Shown piece by piece: positions 1 through 13,400 of a DNA stretch of 64,000 bases. The stretch's first letter is position 1. Every line of letters begins with the position of its first letter. The notes beneath the pieces were generated by a model. The model did no database searches. It was not told the origin of the DNA and saw only the letters and a list, made by a program, of their open reading frames with translations. This DNA is from Volvox africanus. Its lineage: Eukaryota; Chlorophyta; Chlorophyceae; Chlamydomonadales; Volvocaceae. A program made the translations under genes and the position numbers. Where the stretch lies: contig BSDZ01000079.1 in NCBI GenBank assembly GCA_030268105.1, positions 1,617,501 to 1,681,500 on the forward strand, in the 5' to 3' direction.

Positions 1-3000
1 CATCACGTGATAAAAGGTTGTGGGGGAACAGCGGGACGGCACGCAGCGGCTAGCTCAACATGTTTATTCAAACGTGGTGAGCGGGTCCCGCCTATCACGG
101 AGTTGCAGGACTATCGGTTGAAATCTTCTGGCAGCACTAAAAATGATATCACCATGTTACTAGCAGCTTCGTCTCCTTCAACAAGCAGCTTTCGTGCCAT
201 ATGTTACATGTTACCTGAACTTATCCAGTTTTATCAACGCGGCAGGGAGAGGAAAGCCGTTTTCATGGTAGCAAATGCTCAAAATCATTCATTCAGGATG
301 AAGCAAGTAGTTCTTTGTTCAAGAAAGGTCGAATTTTTATGTACGGCTTGCGCCAGTACAGTTTAATACGTTTCAGGCAGGGGAGACGTAATTTGTGCGT
401 ATCTGGCCCCGTCATCCTCGTGCATGAATCCCACCTAGCATCCATTCTGTTCAGGTCTGTCCAGAAACGGGAGGCCCCAAACGCATTTCGCGCCTATGTG
501 GAAGCCAGTCCCCAATCGCCCCTTCCTCGCCTTCGTGCATATGTGTGTGTGTATTATTGCACAGCATTACAACCGCAGAAACCGCACAGTCTAAAATTCC
601 ACATGCGCTCCAACCCACATCATTTACAGCAGTCTCAGGTAATGCAATTCATTTCAGGCGCATAATAAGGCATTCCCTTATGGAAACAGTTACACATACA
701 CATTAACCAAGTAAAACTCGAAAGCAGAACACGAGCGCGTATTGGCGGGCGGGGTAAAAAGTGTGGCATGATATGCTCACCCATCAGAACCGTGCGGAAC
801 AGCTGGTACGTGATATGGACAGGCAGATTGGCGGACTGATTCTGGGGGGGGGGCAGTCGGACAGTGAAGTCCCTTGCACAAGGCATCGCCTGAGCTTGCG
901 ACGTACGTGTACGTGCAATGGTGGAGGCCAAAGCCGCAGCCACAACTTCCGGATGACCCAGATGACGATTCAAATTGGTTTACGGCCGGCAAATACTCAG
1001 CGTTTCAACCAAGCGGATGGCATTAGACCTGGAAGTGCCCGTAACAAGCCTTGTGTGTGTCCTCGGCCTAAATGTTTATATATACCCTAAATATGAATAA
1101 TAAATCAATAAATGACAAATCTGTAAACCCTAAACAAATATATAAATATATGTAATTTAATATAAATAATAAATCGCATCGGTTTTCTGAGCTTGAGAAG
1201 AAAACCAAGGTTTTCGGCAACACACGGAGGTCGAGCGTCCTTGGTTCTGGAGCCAGGCGGCTCCTGTTAGGACGCCGTGACGTCAGTGTTTGTACTTTCG
1301 GAGTGGTTTATGTAGCGCTACAGGCCGTGCTGACTTTGGACATTTGTTGTTTTGTCGCGGTTGCCTTTCGTGGCTGTCCGTTCTCGGCGCGTCCTTGCCC
1401 TCTCCGTCCCACTATTGTTCATTATCGCCCTGGTTGGGCTCTAGCGTGTAACGTAGCCTTTGCAGGAAAACCTACATTATAAATATATAAACCCTAAATA
1501 AATAACATATATATGTGTGTATGTTTATTTAAGCCGAGAACATTACTCATATATATATATATATACATACATACATACATATATATACACATATATATAC
1601 ATATATGTGCTAGTTAATTAGCCGTACGACGCATGCACTATGTGGCACGCAGTCCGCTGTAAAGGTTGACGTCTTCCCCTCATAACCTTGCAGGTGCGCA
1701 TACGGCGGGCAAGGCATTCCTCGCCTACCCAAGTGTGCCTGCTGGGAATCATACAAACATCCAGTTCCCTGAGAAGTTTTCGGCACAGAACATATTCAAC
1801 CGCATACAGCTGCTAGCCAGCAGGGAACAGGTTTTTCGTGCATCTGTCCCCTGTACGATTGTGGCAGGACATCCCTTCCAAAAAGACGGCCAGAAGCGGC
1901 TTATGTTCTATAGCCTTAACGGCATGTTGTCTTGCGCACTGGAAATTCCGGAACCAATATGAGCGGTGGCAAAATGGGTTGCCAGGGGGTCTTACCCTCC
2001 TATAGCAGAGTATAGTATTGCGGAGGGGCATGGCGTATGACTGCCACTGCTGAGAGGCTATACTTGCTTCGTTCATGGCGCACCTCGCGAAGCTGCAATT
2101 GTCCACTCCTTATTGACTCCATGAAGTCAAACAGTTCCCTTTACCAACCATGTTTGGCACTTCTGCGTGCTCTGAAACCGAGCCACACGGAAAGAAGCCA
2201 GCCAGATGCGTTGTGTACCGTTCAGTTCACTTGCTGCACACTACGATAACTATGCATTGAACTCCTGGGTATTAGGCCCCGAGATGGGCATATGTTTTTC
2301 TACATCTTCGCAGTCGGTTTCCCAGATGTGTGGATTCAATACACTGTACACTGTTGTTCTTAAATGTACGTATGCTCTCGTGTGGTCCCCTGCCTGCTTG
2401 GGGGAGTTTGAAATGAATGTGTCATTGCGTGCCCTTGTTGGGCACACCTTCACAAGTTCAGCCGCGGAGGGCCGTACCTGCCTCATCACTCTTAGCAGGA
2501 TATTCAAATATACTGCCTGACCCGTGAGAAACCACTTAATCTTGCACCTCCATAATTCGCTGCGCAGTCAAGTCATGGTCTGGCAACTGTGTGCAATATG
2601 TCAAGTCTGGTTCAACCCCGTTTCGCCTAACTTGTATAAGAATCATACAGAAATCGTGAGGCTTGGTATCCAATAATTGCTGTTGTCGCGTGCGCCTTCA
2701 TGCGGATACTACATACCTGGGCAAACGGACACTCTTGTCGTCTGCCGCGACAATTAACAAATTGACAAATTGATACAGACGAGGTCGCATTGAAGGCATT
2801 GTTATTCGCCGTCTGCATTATTTGAAGGGCACCTCTGACGGGCAGGAGGGCGTTGAATTGTGGTCGACAGTGTGAGAGGAGGATGAAGGCTTCTATGGCC
2901 AGGTGGACAGGACAGGTGAAGGAGAGGTGGTGTTGCGTTCCATAAGCAGATGCCCAAAATGCTCGCTATACATGCAACTTGAAACCAGGGTGCCCCCTGG

Positions 3001-3645
3001 CAAACCCTGGTTGAAACCTCTCTTATCCCACACACGGCTACACAGGCTCAGTTAGCTCTGTGGCCGTACGGCAACCGAAACACTTGCTCTTACGTATTAC
3101 AAGAGAATGGTGTATAGGACGGTGTATAAACATATATAGCTGTTGGTAGTAAAGCATTCATTTACTCCAAACCACAGATGAATGTTCATGTCAGAAAGCG
3201 CCGTACATGCACACAAGCGCTTCTGTGTGTTGACCCTCATGGGACATCACGTTGAATGTAATATCGAGGTGAAGCCACAATGATGCACGCAGTGCCTCCA
3301 AAATGTCCCTGGCTCATGTCCATCCTTACCTGGTCTCACGTGCGTTCGTGATTTTCCCACGCCATCATTTGCCGTCTTTAACTCGAAGGGGATGATTAAT
3401 GGTACGCTTCGGCTTCTGGACCCGAAACATCCATTTATTTATTTCTGACGGCCGCATCGCGGATGCAGCTGTTGCATTACAACCAGATGGCACGAGTTGA
3501 CGATTCTTTAACTCAAGGATCCAGACAGTAGCCCGTCTAACCACCACCTTTTATCTCCAGCAGCACGAAGCAAGCGACGGGATACATACAAGCCATGATA
3601 GTAGCACTGGTAAGCCCCCCTCCCTTGTACGGTGGACATCTTTTT
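1..3645. other. Left-edge non-coding region with AT-rich repeats
   Basis: No exon or RNA gene is supported. AT-rich patches at 1080-1165 and 1480-1620 contain ATATAT and ATACAT microsatellites plus scattered single AACCCTAAA units resembling the telomere repeat. The open frames are short and lack splice structure or domains. Confidence 0.5.
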
Positions 3646-3672
3646 GGTTAGGGTTTTAGGGTTTTAGGGTTT
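3646..3672. repeat. Interstitial telomere-type repeat (TTTTAGGG)
   Basis: GGTTAGGG then two TTTTAGGG units and a partial third. TTTTAGGG is the Chlamydomonas-type telomere unit. The array is far too short for a telomere and lies inside normal sequence. Confidence 0.8.
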
Positions 3673-3682
3673 CTGTCCCGGA

Positions 3683-4231
3683 ATGAGACAGGAACCATGT
3701 GCACGAATGCGCACGAGGGTACGCAAATATCGCAGCCTGCCTCATCGCAATACAAGGATCTATTGGAACTACATTTCCTTCACCATCAATACAGTCATGA
3801 TTGCAACCAACACCAGGATGTTATCTGTACAAGCCCAGAGGCGCTTACGTTACGAAGCCACACGCAGCCGCATGCAGCGTGTCATTGATGCCCTTATCCA
3901 ATGCCGTATGAGCAGCAGGCACCAAAAGCAATCAAAAGGCATCCTAAGGAACAAGGTAGCAGTTACCGACGTTCCACATCGCGCCTGTTGTTCCCGCCGC
4001 GCAAAAGCATTATCCAGCAAGGCTGCAGTGGACTCGCAAGATAGCGAAATTCATATGGATCATGATGCAGCAGCGGCTTGTTCACCTAGGCACGACACAG
4101 TGTCCCTGGAAGTTCCGAAATCGATCCTGACTGTCAGCGGGATAACAATCCCTCCACTGGTTGAGGGTGAAGTGCCCCCGATGTTGATGGACGGTGAGGA
4201 TCCCAGTTTTAGTGACTCGCGAGCTGACTAG
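3683..4231 (+). CDS. 182-codon ORF whose end lies in a dispersed repeat; doubtful gene
   Basis: A single open frame from ATG to TAG. The first part is basic (MRQEPCARMRTRVRKYRSL), with no domain recognised. The last 48 codons fall inside copy 1 of the dispersed repeat (from 4090). It begins 11 nt after the telomere-type repeat. No splice sites or homology support it, so a chance ORF is likely; a repeat-derived C-terminus is the alternative. Confidence 0.2.
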   Translation: MRQEPCARMRTRVRKYRSLPHRNTRIYWNYISFTINTVMIATNTRMLSVQAQRRLRYEATRSRMQRVIDALIQCRMSSRHQKQSKGILRNKVAVTDVPHRACCSRRAKALSSKAAVDSQDSEIHMDHDAAAACSPRHDTVSLEVPKSILTVSGITIPPLVEGEVPPMLMDGEDPSFSDSRAD

Positions 4232-4437
4232 GAGTGGAGTTGAGACCGCCGTTGATCCGGCAGATTCCACTGGATGTTGGTGGTGGGTGCTGAACCTGGG
4301 AAATCCTCTGATTTCGGAGAAGTCAACATCCTAGGGGTGAACGGGGTGATCAGAATGCCCCAAAATACAGGGGAAGGTAGGGACTGCTGCCAGGTAGTGG
4401 CCACGGCCGAAGCAACGCCCCCCTATCCCCCACACGC
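4090..4437 (+). repeat. Dispersed ~340-bp repeat, copy 1
   Basis: Full-length copy. It starts with GCACGACACAGTGTCCCTGG as copy 3 does, and ends near CCCCCCTATCCCCCACACGC as copy 2 does. CCTAG occurs just before the start and just after the end, a possible 5-bp target duplication. No terminal inverted repeats or coding capacity are seen, so a SINE-like or other non-autonomous element is likely. Confidence 0.85.
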
Positions 4438-5648
4438 CTAGCTACGCAAACAGATGCGCGCTTGCATGCATGTGCCGGTGCAGTTATAGGGGGGCGCTCC
4501 GCTGTCCCGCACATACGTCGAAGACCCTTGACCCGACCCGACTCGATCGTACCACCATTCCCTCACGTCCCTGCCTGAGAAATATCTGAGTAGGTCCCGC
4601 TTGCGGTGCAGCCCATCCGGGCCGTAGCCCTTCCGGTAGCATGTAGGCACGCACTTCCTGCAAGACATTAAAGAATACGCGCATGCATAGTGAGACGTGC
4701 ATATGCAAAAGCCAACATACGTATACAGACGCACACCTTGCGGTGCGCAGTAAACCTGACACCTCTACACACTGGCGGAGCCTAATCCTGAATCAGCCAA
4801 TCGCACTCTGTCCACATGCGCGGACCGCACGCACTCACATGCATGCCGCGCACATATTTCAACGCACCCGATGGCAAGCGCATGCAATACCACGCATTTA
4901 CCCCGTGCACGCCATGCTCCCGCAAAATTCCCCATGATATCTGTCCCTCACCGGGTCCGCCACCGATGAGCATATCGACATACTTGCTCGGCCAGAAATG
5001 TGAATGTGTGAATATATATATATATATATATTGCACCCAACGTCCGCCCGTCGTCCACCCATCTGCCTTGCTCCCGTTGTCCACCCATCTGCCTTGCCAC
5101 ATGCATGCGCCTCAAAACACATTCGACCCTGCCCCAGACACATGTTTGTGCCTTTTGGGGAAATATACCGTGTCCATGTATGCCCTGATGCACTCCAAGG
5201 GATTGCGTTCGCCACCCCCTGGCCTATTGTGCGCTTCAGGTCGCTGCTTCATTGCAGAAACTGGCACGACAAGGCGCACGCTTCGTGCCACCCCTACCAC
5301 AAAACACAAAGCGCAGTGCTAACGGCAATACCGCGGATGAGCACCAGTCATGAAAATACATACCGCGAATGAAAATTATTTTCCTCATCCAGTGGCGAGC
5401 TAAGGACGGCCTGAGCAATGCAGTCACCCGATGCATGGCGATCCTCCGAGCTCACATCTGCCAAGTCCAATAATCACCACGCCACCATTTCGGTGGATGC
5501 TCTAAACACTTACACACAAGCCATGATGAAACTCGATGTGCAGCAGTCTATAGTTCATAACTAGCCAGGTAGATGGCATATGCTTGGTTTACACAGACCA
5601 AGCAAGTAAACAGTTGTACGGCGTCCGAGCAGCAAGCAAGTAAAAGAC
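4438..5648. other. Non-coding region with (AT)n run
   Basis: No gene supported. It contains an (AT)n run at about 5012-5031 and a tandem pair of a 26-bp GTCCACCCATCTGCCTTG unit at about 5053-5098. Overlapping ORFs read through these repeats in several frames and are not taken as coding. Confidence 0.5.
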
Positions 5649-6249
5649 TCATGCGAAGGAGGGAGAGGAGAGAGGTAGGGATGCTGGGGCTGGGCTAACT
5701 CCAATCCCGTAGATCGAAAATGCTGTCCCTTGTCTTCTTTTGGCCGCCATCCATATGCTGGTAATGGCACTGGCACTGGCACTGGCAACCGGTTCTCCAA
5801 GACTCCAGCCGCGTCCGTAAGCCACCACGCAGTTGCTGTGCGCAAAAAGACGCATTCTGCAACACGCACGGCTGGGGTTGGCTCGCTTCTTAGAACACGT
5901 CAACCTTAAACCTTCCTTCCCAGCCATCCTCGCTAACATGTGTCTTCGGGACATATGATAGTGAGCCCCGCGCTCACTTATGTCCCGGGACACGCGCCTG
6001 CGTTGTGGAAGACCTGAATGACAACATCAAGCAAATATATTGGCCGGCTGGGGGAGAAGCCACCCAACTGCCAACAATGACGAATGTCGTGAGGACATTG
6101 CTGACAAGCACTCAAAAGTGCGCACCACAGCATCGCATCGCAGCACATTACCGGTGCTGTCTTCAAAAGGTTCAGGAGGTAACATGCCAGCAGCACGACG
6201 CAGTTCATCGCCATCAGTTGCCTTCAATGGTTTCGTGTGATGAACCCAA
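5649..6249 (-). CDS. Weak candidate for a minus-strand gene
   Basis: Two minus-strand segments can be spliced in phase. 6249-6152 (acceptor GATATAAG, donor CACCG then GTAATG) encodes HHTKPLKATDGDELRRAAGM and continues acidic. 6013-5649 follows acceptor TCATTCAG and reads basic (RRRVSRDISERGAHYHMSRR) to a stop at 5649. A nearer acceptor would end the protein after seven codons. No domain is recognised and no upstream exon was placed. It lies 1.2 kb beyond the 3' end of the TKL kinase on the same strand. Confidence 0.25.
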
Positions 6250-7472
6250 CTTATATCAGGGACTGCCAACAGGACAACGATCTTCCATGAGAGTGGCCCT
6301 TCGGTGAAATGCCGCCGTGTGCGGGACGAGATTGTTGCAATGCAGGTGGGACGCCGGACTGTACACAATAACCAACCCTTCAACACGAAGGAAATGCCAT
6401 GACGGTAACGGAGGTCAGTGAGCCCGGCCCGTAGTGTCGTGTGTGTACTCGATGTATCCAACGCATGCATATAAGCAACTGCTGCACCTTGCTGTGCCGT
6501 CACATCTTCTTTATGGCGGCAGGGAGTTGCAACCATATGGAGGAAGCTCAGCACCTACCTGCCTGGCCCACGGCCCCCACCGTCATGTCAACGCACTTAT
6601 GTATGCAACACATTCAGCCATCAGCTCAGTCCGGGTCCACTCTCACGCTTTTACGTTCTTTTTTCGTTCGCTTTTACGTTCACCATGCATGCTGATGCAC
6701 AGAGGACTTTGCACACGGCCCACTGCGCTGCTCTGCGCAAGCATGATGACGACTGCTGCCTCTGCTAATGGTGAACTCTTATTCATCTGGTGTGTTAACA
6801 GGCACGCAGACATACTGGACGGCATGAAAGCTGCGCCGCTATGCACCTGCCTGCCTTGCTAAAACAGTTAATCGGCAGTTTGCGGGGGAAAACGTATCAC
6901 GGCGACTTACTGTGTCACTGCAACTTACCGTGTCACGCTAGGCCACATACAGTCGAGCCGTATTAGTGTTTCCAGCCTTTCGATGGCAAACAGTATGACC
7001 GAACGGCAATATCACACAACTACAAACAATACCGTTTCAATAATACAAAAAAGATATGGTGACAACTGCCGCAACACCCATGCATAATGGTTCCATATCC
7101 CACGATGCCATACAGTAAAGTTCACTAGAGCTGGCGCTGTGTATTCGCACATCTTTTCCCTTCTAGAAATGGGGGGCCCAACGTATCCCAAGCTCCCCGC
7201 TATATATGACTGCTGGCCTAGGTTACGATGTACGTGAGCTGCCATGCACGCCGGAGCGACAAGGACGTGTAAGGAGCTCATCAACAGGAAGCACAAGGTG
7301 CACATATACCAAGCTTGCGCAGTCTGCACCAGGCCACCACGACCACCAAGAAATCCACAGCAGCGCCGGTGGCCTGTGAATATCAGTGCTAGAGATCGCG
7401 CCAACATCAATCCTAAATGTACACGTATCTTATTCTTCTAGCGCTAAGTCGGAGTGGGACCATACTGCCTGT
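6250..7472. other. 3' flank of the TKL kinase
   Basis: About 1.2 kb with no supported exon. It should carry the kinase 3' UTR, but I found no TGTAA on the minus strand near the stop. Confidence 0.5.
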
Positions 7473-10400
7473 TTAGGTTACTGCTGTTGGAGACAGCGAA
7501 TCCAGCCAAGCCACCACTTGATCGAAAGTGGGCCGCTTGGTGGGCTGCGAGTGGCAGCACATGTTGTAAAGCGGCTCCAGAGCACCGCATCGGCCCTCAG
7601 GCCAGGACGGCCGCATCTTGAGGCATAGTACACTGAACATTACTTGACCTGCGTCAAGGTAAGCCGCGCAAACAAAGCAAGGTACGGGTTGGCAGCTGTG
7701 AGTTATCTGGAAGATAGCGGGGCAGATAGCGTCCGTGGATAGATCCGCTGCGTGCCGCAGGACGATATGGACGGAGAGCCAACAAATTCACAACAACCCA
7801 TGCTGGGCAGCGAGCAATGTTTAGGGGTATATGAGCGACGGCCCGGTGGGTTTCGCGAACCAACCACACCTGCGCAAGTTTCCCTTTTTCCATCATCAGA
7901 TGTCAATGCGCCTCGCCAAATACTTAATAAGGAACACAGAGGTTACATACACAACACCAAGGACCACCTCACCGAATGTGAGCTCTGCAAAAGGCCGCAC
8001 ACCCGAGACCAGCTGCTGCATGCATATGCCGAAGCTGTATACGTCAGCCGCCTGCTCTGCGGCGCCCTCCTCTTCAGCCAGCCGTTCCGGGGCGCTGTAC
8101 GCCACCGTGCCGCAAGTGTCAGCGCCACCGTTGCTGCCCAGCTGCCCAGACAGACCAGACAGGCCGAAGTCCGCCACCTTAAGGGGAGGAAGTAAGGCGT
8201 TGCGTGGACGCCCAAGGTCATGTTGGTTTGAGCCATGGCCATGGTCACGGCAATAGTCATGTCGCCGGTTTCCACGATAATGTGCGGATAGTAGTTGAAT
8301 GCGTAAAAGGTCAGGGTTGGTTGTTGTTAGGAAGATCTTTGCAGGGTGGAAGCTTGCAACAGTAACGCTTTCCTCGAGAGGTCCCATTAGGAGGAGTGGC
8401 TATCTACAGACCGGCGGCTGAGTTATCGAACAGGCTGGAGGCACGGAATATGAAAGTGAAGGAGGATTAATCCCTCGATAGGTCGTGCGGTCTCGCACCC
8501 CAAAATAAATGCTAGGATGGCATCTGGAGGACGGAGCAGCAAGCAGGGTGCAAACCTCACCTTAGACCCAACTCTCAATCAAGCGGCACCACAACTAACA
8601 TGCACCAAGCGATTACGACCAACACATACCTTGGCAATTAGCTTGCCCGAGGAGGGGTCCATCATCAACAGCACGTTCGCGGGCTGCAAAGCAGGATGCG
8701 GCGAGGCAGCACGAGGGGCGTACCCGTACCCGTACATAAGGTTGATGCAGAGCATCACTTGACTAAGCTGGTCCCCAAGTCAAGCAAGAAAGTGGTCAGA
8801 TGTTACACACGCTGTATAGGTGTATAGGTATCTAAAGCTTATGTCAAACGCGTAATGAGTACAAGGAAATAGGCTGGCATATATGCCAGTCTGCTGGGGT
8901 AGCAAAATGCGTCCATGAAGCAAGACAGAAGCATTTACCGGCTGCAAGCTAATATCACGCTACCGCGGGACAAACTATGACCACTTTCAGTAGCCTGGTT
9001 AGGGCATCTACGGGCAACATCCGAGATGTGCAGTTGTCTGGTGGACGTCTTCCGATCGGGCCTCTGCTGAAGCAATGATGATACAAGAGAGATTTAGCAC
9101 CGATTCGGCTGCTGCTGCTGCTGCTGCTGCTGAGTAACAAACCTATCTGCCATACATCACATCAGGGTAGCTAGGATTCACCGTACATAATAAGCTGAAA
9201 CAAAGAAGCCAACCATTCCATTAAGTAAAACGTCAGGTATGTACGTGCGTAGTACCTCCATCCTTGCCTACTACAGGCTTGGGTAATTATGCCTTACTAG
9301 GCTTTACTAGGCCTTAGTTCTCCCAGCCCATCAGCCCATAGTTGGCAGGCAGGGTCCAGCAGCAGCTTCAAGCAGCTTCCAACTGTGCTGGTCACGCACC
9401 TTGAGATCACCGTGTACAAGGCCATGTGCATGCAGGTATGACATGCCACGAGCCACCTGACGCAGAAGGTCCACGGCGGTGGCAAGGTTACAGGGAGCCG
9501 CGCTGCGGGAAAAGGAGTCCAGGTTTCCCTGCAGCGTTGGAAGGAAGAGGTACGCAGTGGGGTGGGGTGGGGGTTAGCCACGCGCGCTTGGGAGCGTGAG
9601 TGCTCTAACCTTGAGCGTTAGGATGTTGGTAACATTATACTTGGGTTATCCACAAACATATTTTTTGCGTGAAAGATGATTGCCAAACTAATGAAACGCG
9701 TACACCAGTTGAGATGATCGACTGTCCGATTTCACACTCACGCATTTGGAATCCAGAAATGAACATTAAGAGAGTGGCTCTCCAAAATCGTTCTTTGCAA
9801 TGGTAGCAGCAGTGGTAGGCGGGGTTTTGCTTCCTTGTTAGAGCTGAACTTTATAGCCATAGCCGCATCAGATCTACACGCCGTTGTCCAGCAAAGGAGC
9901 CCAAACGAAGCTCACCTTATCTGCAAACTCCATTACCACCGCTGTAACGTAGTGTGCCTCCGCCGTCAACTGACCCGTGGGTCCAATCACGCCCAGCATG
10001 GACAACACATGTAACATTCGCTCGGCGGCGCTACCGCTGCGCTTCACCGGTGCAGTGGTATGGGTGCGAGGCCCTGCAATCGGTAGCGGTTGGAGCGGCT
10101 GAGATGGTGGAGGATGCTGTGGCAGCGGTAGCAGTGCATAGCTGCCGTGCATGTGTGGAATGTGTGCACTGCCACGCCGCATTGGTGCGCGCAACACCAG
10201 GCTACTGCGGGTGTCATCAGCAGCTTCGATCACGGTGTGTTGCGACGATAGTTGCACTGGTAGTGGCTGCAACGGCTTTAGCTGTTGTGTCGGTACAGCT
10301 GCCTCCATTACTGCTAGCAAACCAGCATCGGACGCTACCAATTCATTGCCAGCTCGTGCATTGGCTGAGGCAGACTTGCGGAAGTACATCTGCCGTGGGG

Positions 10401-13400
10401 GCAGCACTGTCGCCACTTCCACCGAAGTGTGGTTCTGCTCAACACCCGACCCGCTGGCAAATATCCCGTTCGAATTGTTCCCTGCGGCCGCGCTGTTGTC
10501 CAATGGCTGCGATAATATAACGTCCATAGCATCAGAGAATATTGCATTGCAGGATGCCGAGCTGGCCACTGGCCTTTGTCCGTTTGCTGTATTATTGATG
10601 ACGGGTCCCGCATAAAATGTCTGAACTGGCAGATGCGGATGGCTGCCAGTTCCATCTGCAACCCGTGTAGAATTGCTGCTGCCACCGCTGATACCACCGC
10701 CACCATTCTTGCAAGGGTTCGCAGCAGTGGTAGCGACTGCCGGTAGTGATGCTAGGGGTGGTAGGCAAGCTATCGGGCCTGGCGATGCAGCATCAGCAGT
10801 GCCTGATGGTGACGGTGATGTCACCATGCCACGTGTACACCGTTGTTGGTGAGCCACGGCAGGCCTCCCAGCTGCAGCTGGGGGTGTCGATGATGCTGTT
10901 GGTGGCACCGAAAGCGGTGAGCAGGTCGCGCCACTGGAATACCGCCGCCGGCCAACACTGCTGCGCTTGTGATGCATTACTGCTGCTGCTGCCATGGCAG
11001 CGGCAACAGCCTTGAGCTGTGCCACGGCCCGGCCATCAACACGAGCCACGCGGGTGGTATAGGTGCGGATGATATGTTTATGCTCCAGGCCAGGCCCCAA
11101 TAAGGCTTCCTTGACTGCAGGAGTACTTAGATCCAGAGACGTGCTTGCCAAGAACTTAATGCCCACAGGGATATCTTCCAAAGTACCTACATCAGGCAAA
11201 GGCAACTGGAGCTTACTTGACGAAAATGGAGGAGGCTAGATGCTACACGTACGACTATTTATTTACGGGACTAATGCGATTGGGACACAATAGATACAGA
11301 TAGATATCCAAAGCACTAGGAACCACGAAATGAATGCAACTAGAAGTCACGGTAACAAGCTATATACAAAAATAGATATACAGTACAAATACATACATTA
11401 TACACACATGTGCACATGCGACACGCTATATGCCATCAAAATAAACGAGCGACTACATGTATACTATCTTGCTCTTGTATGCACCACATCAGCCCACGAA
11501 ATTACTGATAAAGATTCCTGAAGGCCTGGTAAAGAACCTAACTATTTATGTACCTCCGATCATACTCATCGACTTGCTTGCCGCCTCACGTCTGGTATCA
11601 TATCCTGTCTGTGCTGGCTACATGTATGCAGAATGCCATCACACATACATACGTACCTTGGTAGACTGCTGCATAAGCCCCACTTGTTACATACGATAAC
11701 TGGCCAAGCCCATCAACCAGCAGCAAAGGATCTGACACCAGGCCGTCTTCTAAGCGTAAACTACTGTATGTTGATGAGGAGTCGGTTTGCTGTACGACAG
11801 CCGTCTTGGGCTCTGGGAGTGTCTGGAGTGTAATAGATGGCCGACCTGATGAGGGTGATGGCTGTTGCCCAGCAGCAGCAGGTGGCAGCCTCGGTAGTGG
11901 TGATGTCAGTGCTGGCGATGGCCAAGCAGCATAACTGGATAACAAAGCCAGCGGAGCACACCGTGAAGTGTCGGTAGTCAGGCAAGGGTCAATAGTAGTG
12001 GACGAAGTAACGCATCCCATGAAGCTCGAGCCGGCTGGTATGGCAGCAGCAGATGGTCCATCTGTATCGAGCCCCACCATCTCACAACCAGTAATCGTTG
12101 CGCCTCCTTCAGTTCCACCGACATGCGTTACTGAGAAATGGCAGTCCGTACCACCAGCACGCTCACTGCAGGCCCCGCTGCCATCGACTGGCAATGGAAA
12201 ATTTAATGCAGCAGCAGAGCGCAGGAGGGCAATTGCAGTGATGCTGGACTGGGGAATGAACGGTGATTGCCCTTGCTCATTTCCCAAACTTCCATCCGCA
12301 GCGCAGCCACCATGTTGCATAGCAGGCGCACGTCTGCTGCCACCAGCAGTTGCAGCAGCCCACGAGATCGGGGGCTCCACATCATCACCATTCGCAGCAG
12401 CAGCCGCTACGTCTCTGCTTTGGTGACTGGCCATGTTGTTACCCGCAACATCTGCCTCAAGGCTGCTGAAGCCTTCGCTGAGCGCGCCCTGATGGCTGCG
12501 GAAAGCCTCAAATAACGATGCTGATAACGATGATCTATGCCCACAGACAACGGGTCCAAGAAGCGCGCCATGGCCAGCAGTGCTGCTGGCATCCTCCATA
12601 GGCAGCGGCTCCACCGTTTGGGCATTGTCTGGCAGCGCATTCCGCAACAGCAGATTCTGAATCACTTGCATGGCCTGTGATTCTGTATCAATGCTTGCAT
12701 TGACCATAGCCTGCTGCTGTGACGACGATGGCTCCATATAAGCTGGTCCAAATTCTTTAGTTGCAATGCTTAGTGTGTCGCCCAAACTGCCCACAACGAT
12801 GGCCTCTTCCACAACACAGCGTGACAAGTTTCTGTCACTGGTACCACTGCCATTCCTACTGGGTTCCACCGCCGGTTCCACCACGCCACTCCCTCCATCC
12901 TCTTCATGGAAGGCCGCAGCTGATAATAGTACATTGTCTTGAGCACTGACACCCCAGCTGCCATCACCGCTACCACTACCTCTACCACCCTTGCCACCAG
13001 CAACTCTGCTCGCGGTAAAGCAGCGGCTTTGGCCAGTCCAGCATGAGCCTGCTGGTGCGGGTGCAGAGATTGCAGCGGAGGTGGATGACAGTTTCTTGAC
13101 GCTGGGGCTCCTTGGCACTGCTGGTACAGGTGGTTTCCGACACTTGTGACGACCCCCACAAGTAGCAGCACCTCTGATTGCATTGGCAGTAGTGGCATCC
13201 AAATTAACCCTAGCGTCTGCTGCTGCTGGAAAATCCACAGCATCAGCTGCAAAGCTTCCTTCAATCGGCAGCATCTCAAGTTGCTCTGCCACCACTGATG
13301 ACACAACCCCAGCTTCAGGACAGGAATTTGCACAGGAATGAGATTCTATAGAAAAGTACGCTTCCACCCATTTTATGGTGTTACCGGCCTTGATGCCTTT

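Noticed and set aside
4782..5372. Several overlapping ORFs on both strands
   Set aside because: They read through an (AT)n run and a tandem repeat, overlap each other in many frames and show no domain or splice structure.
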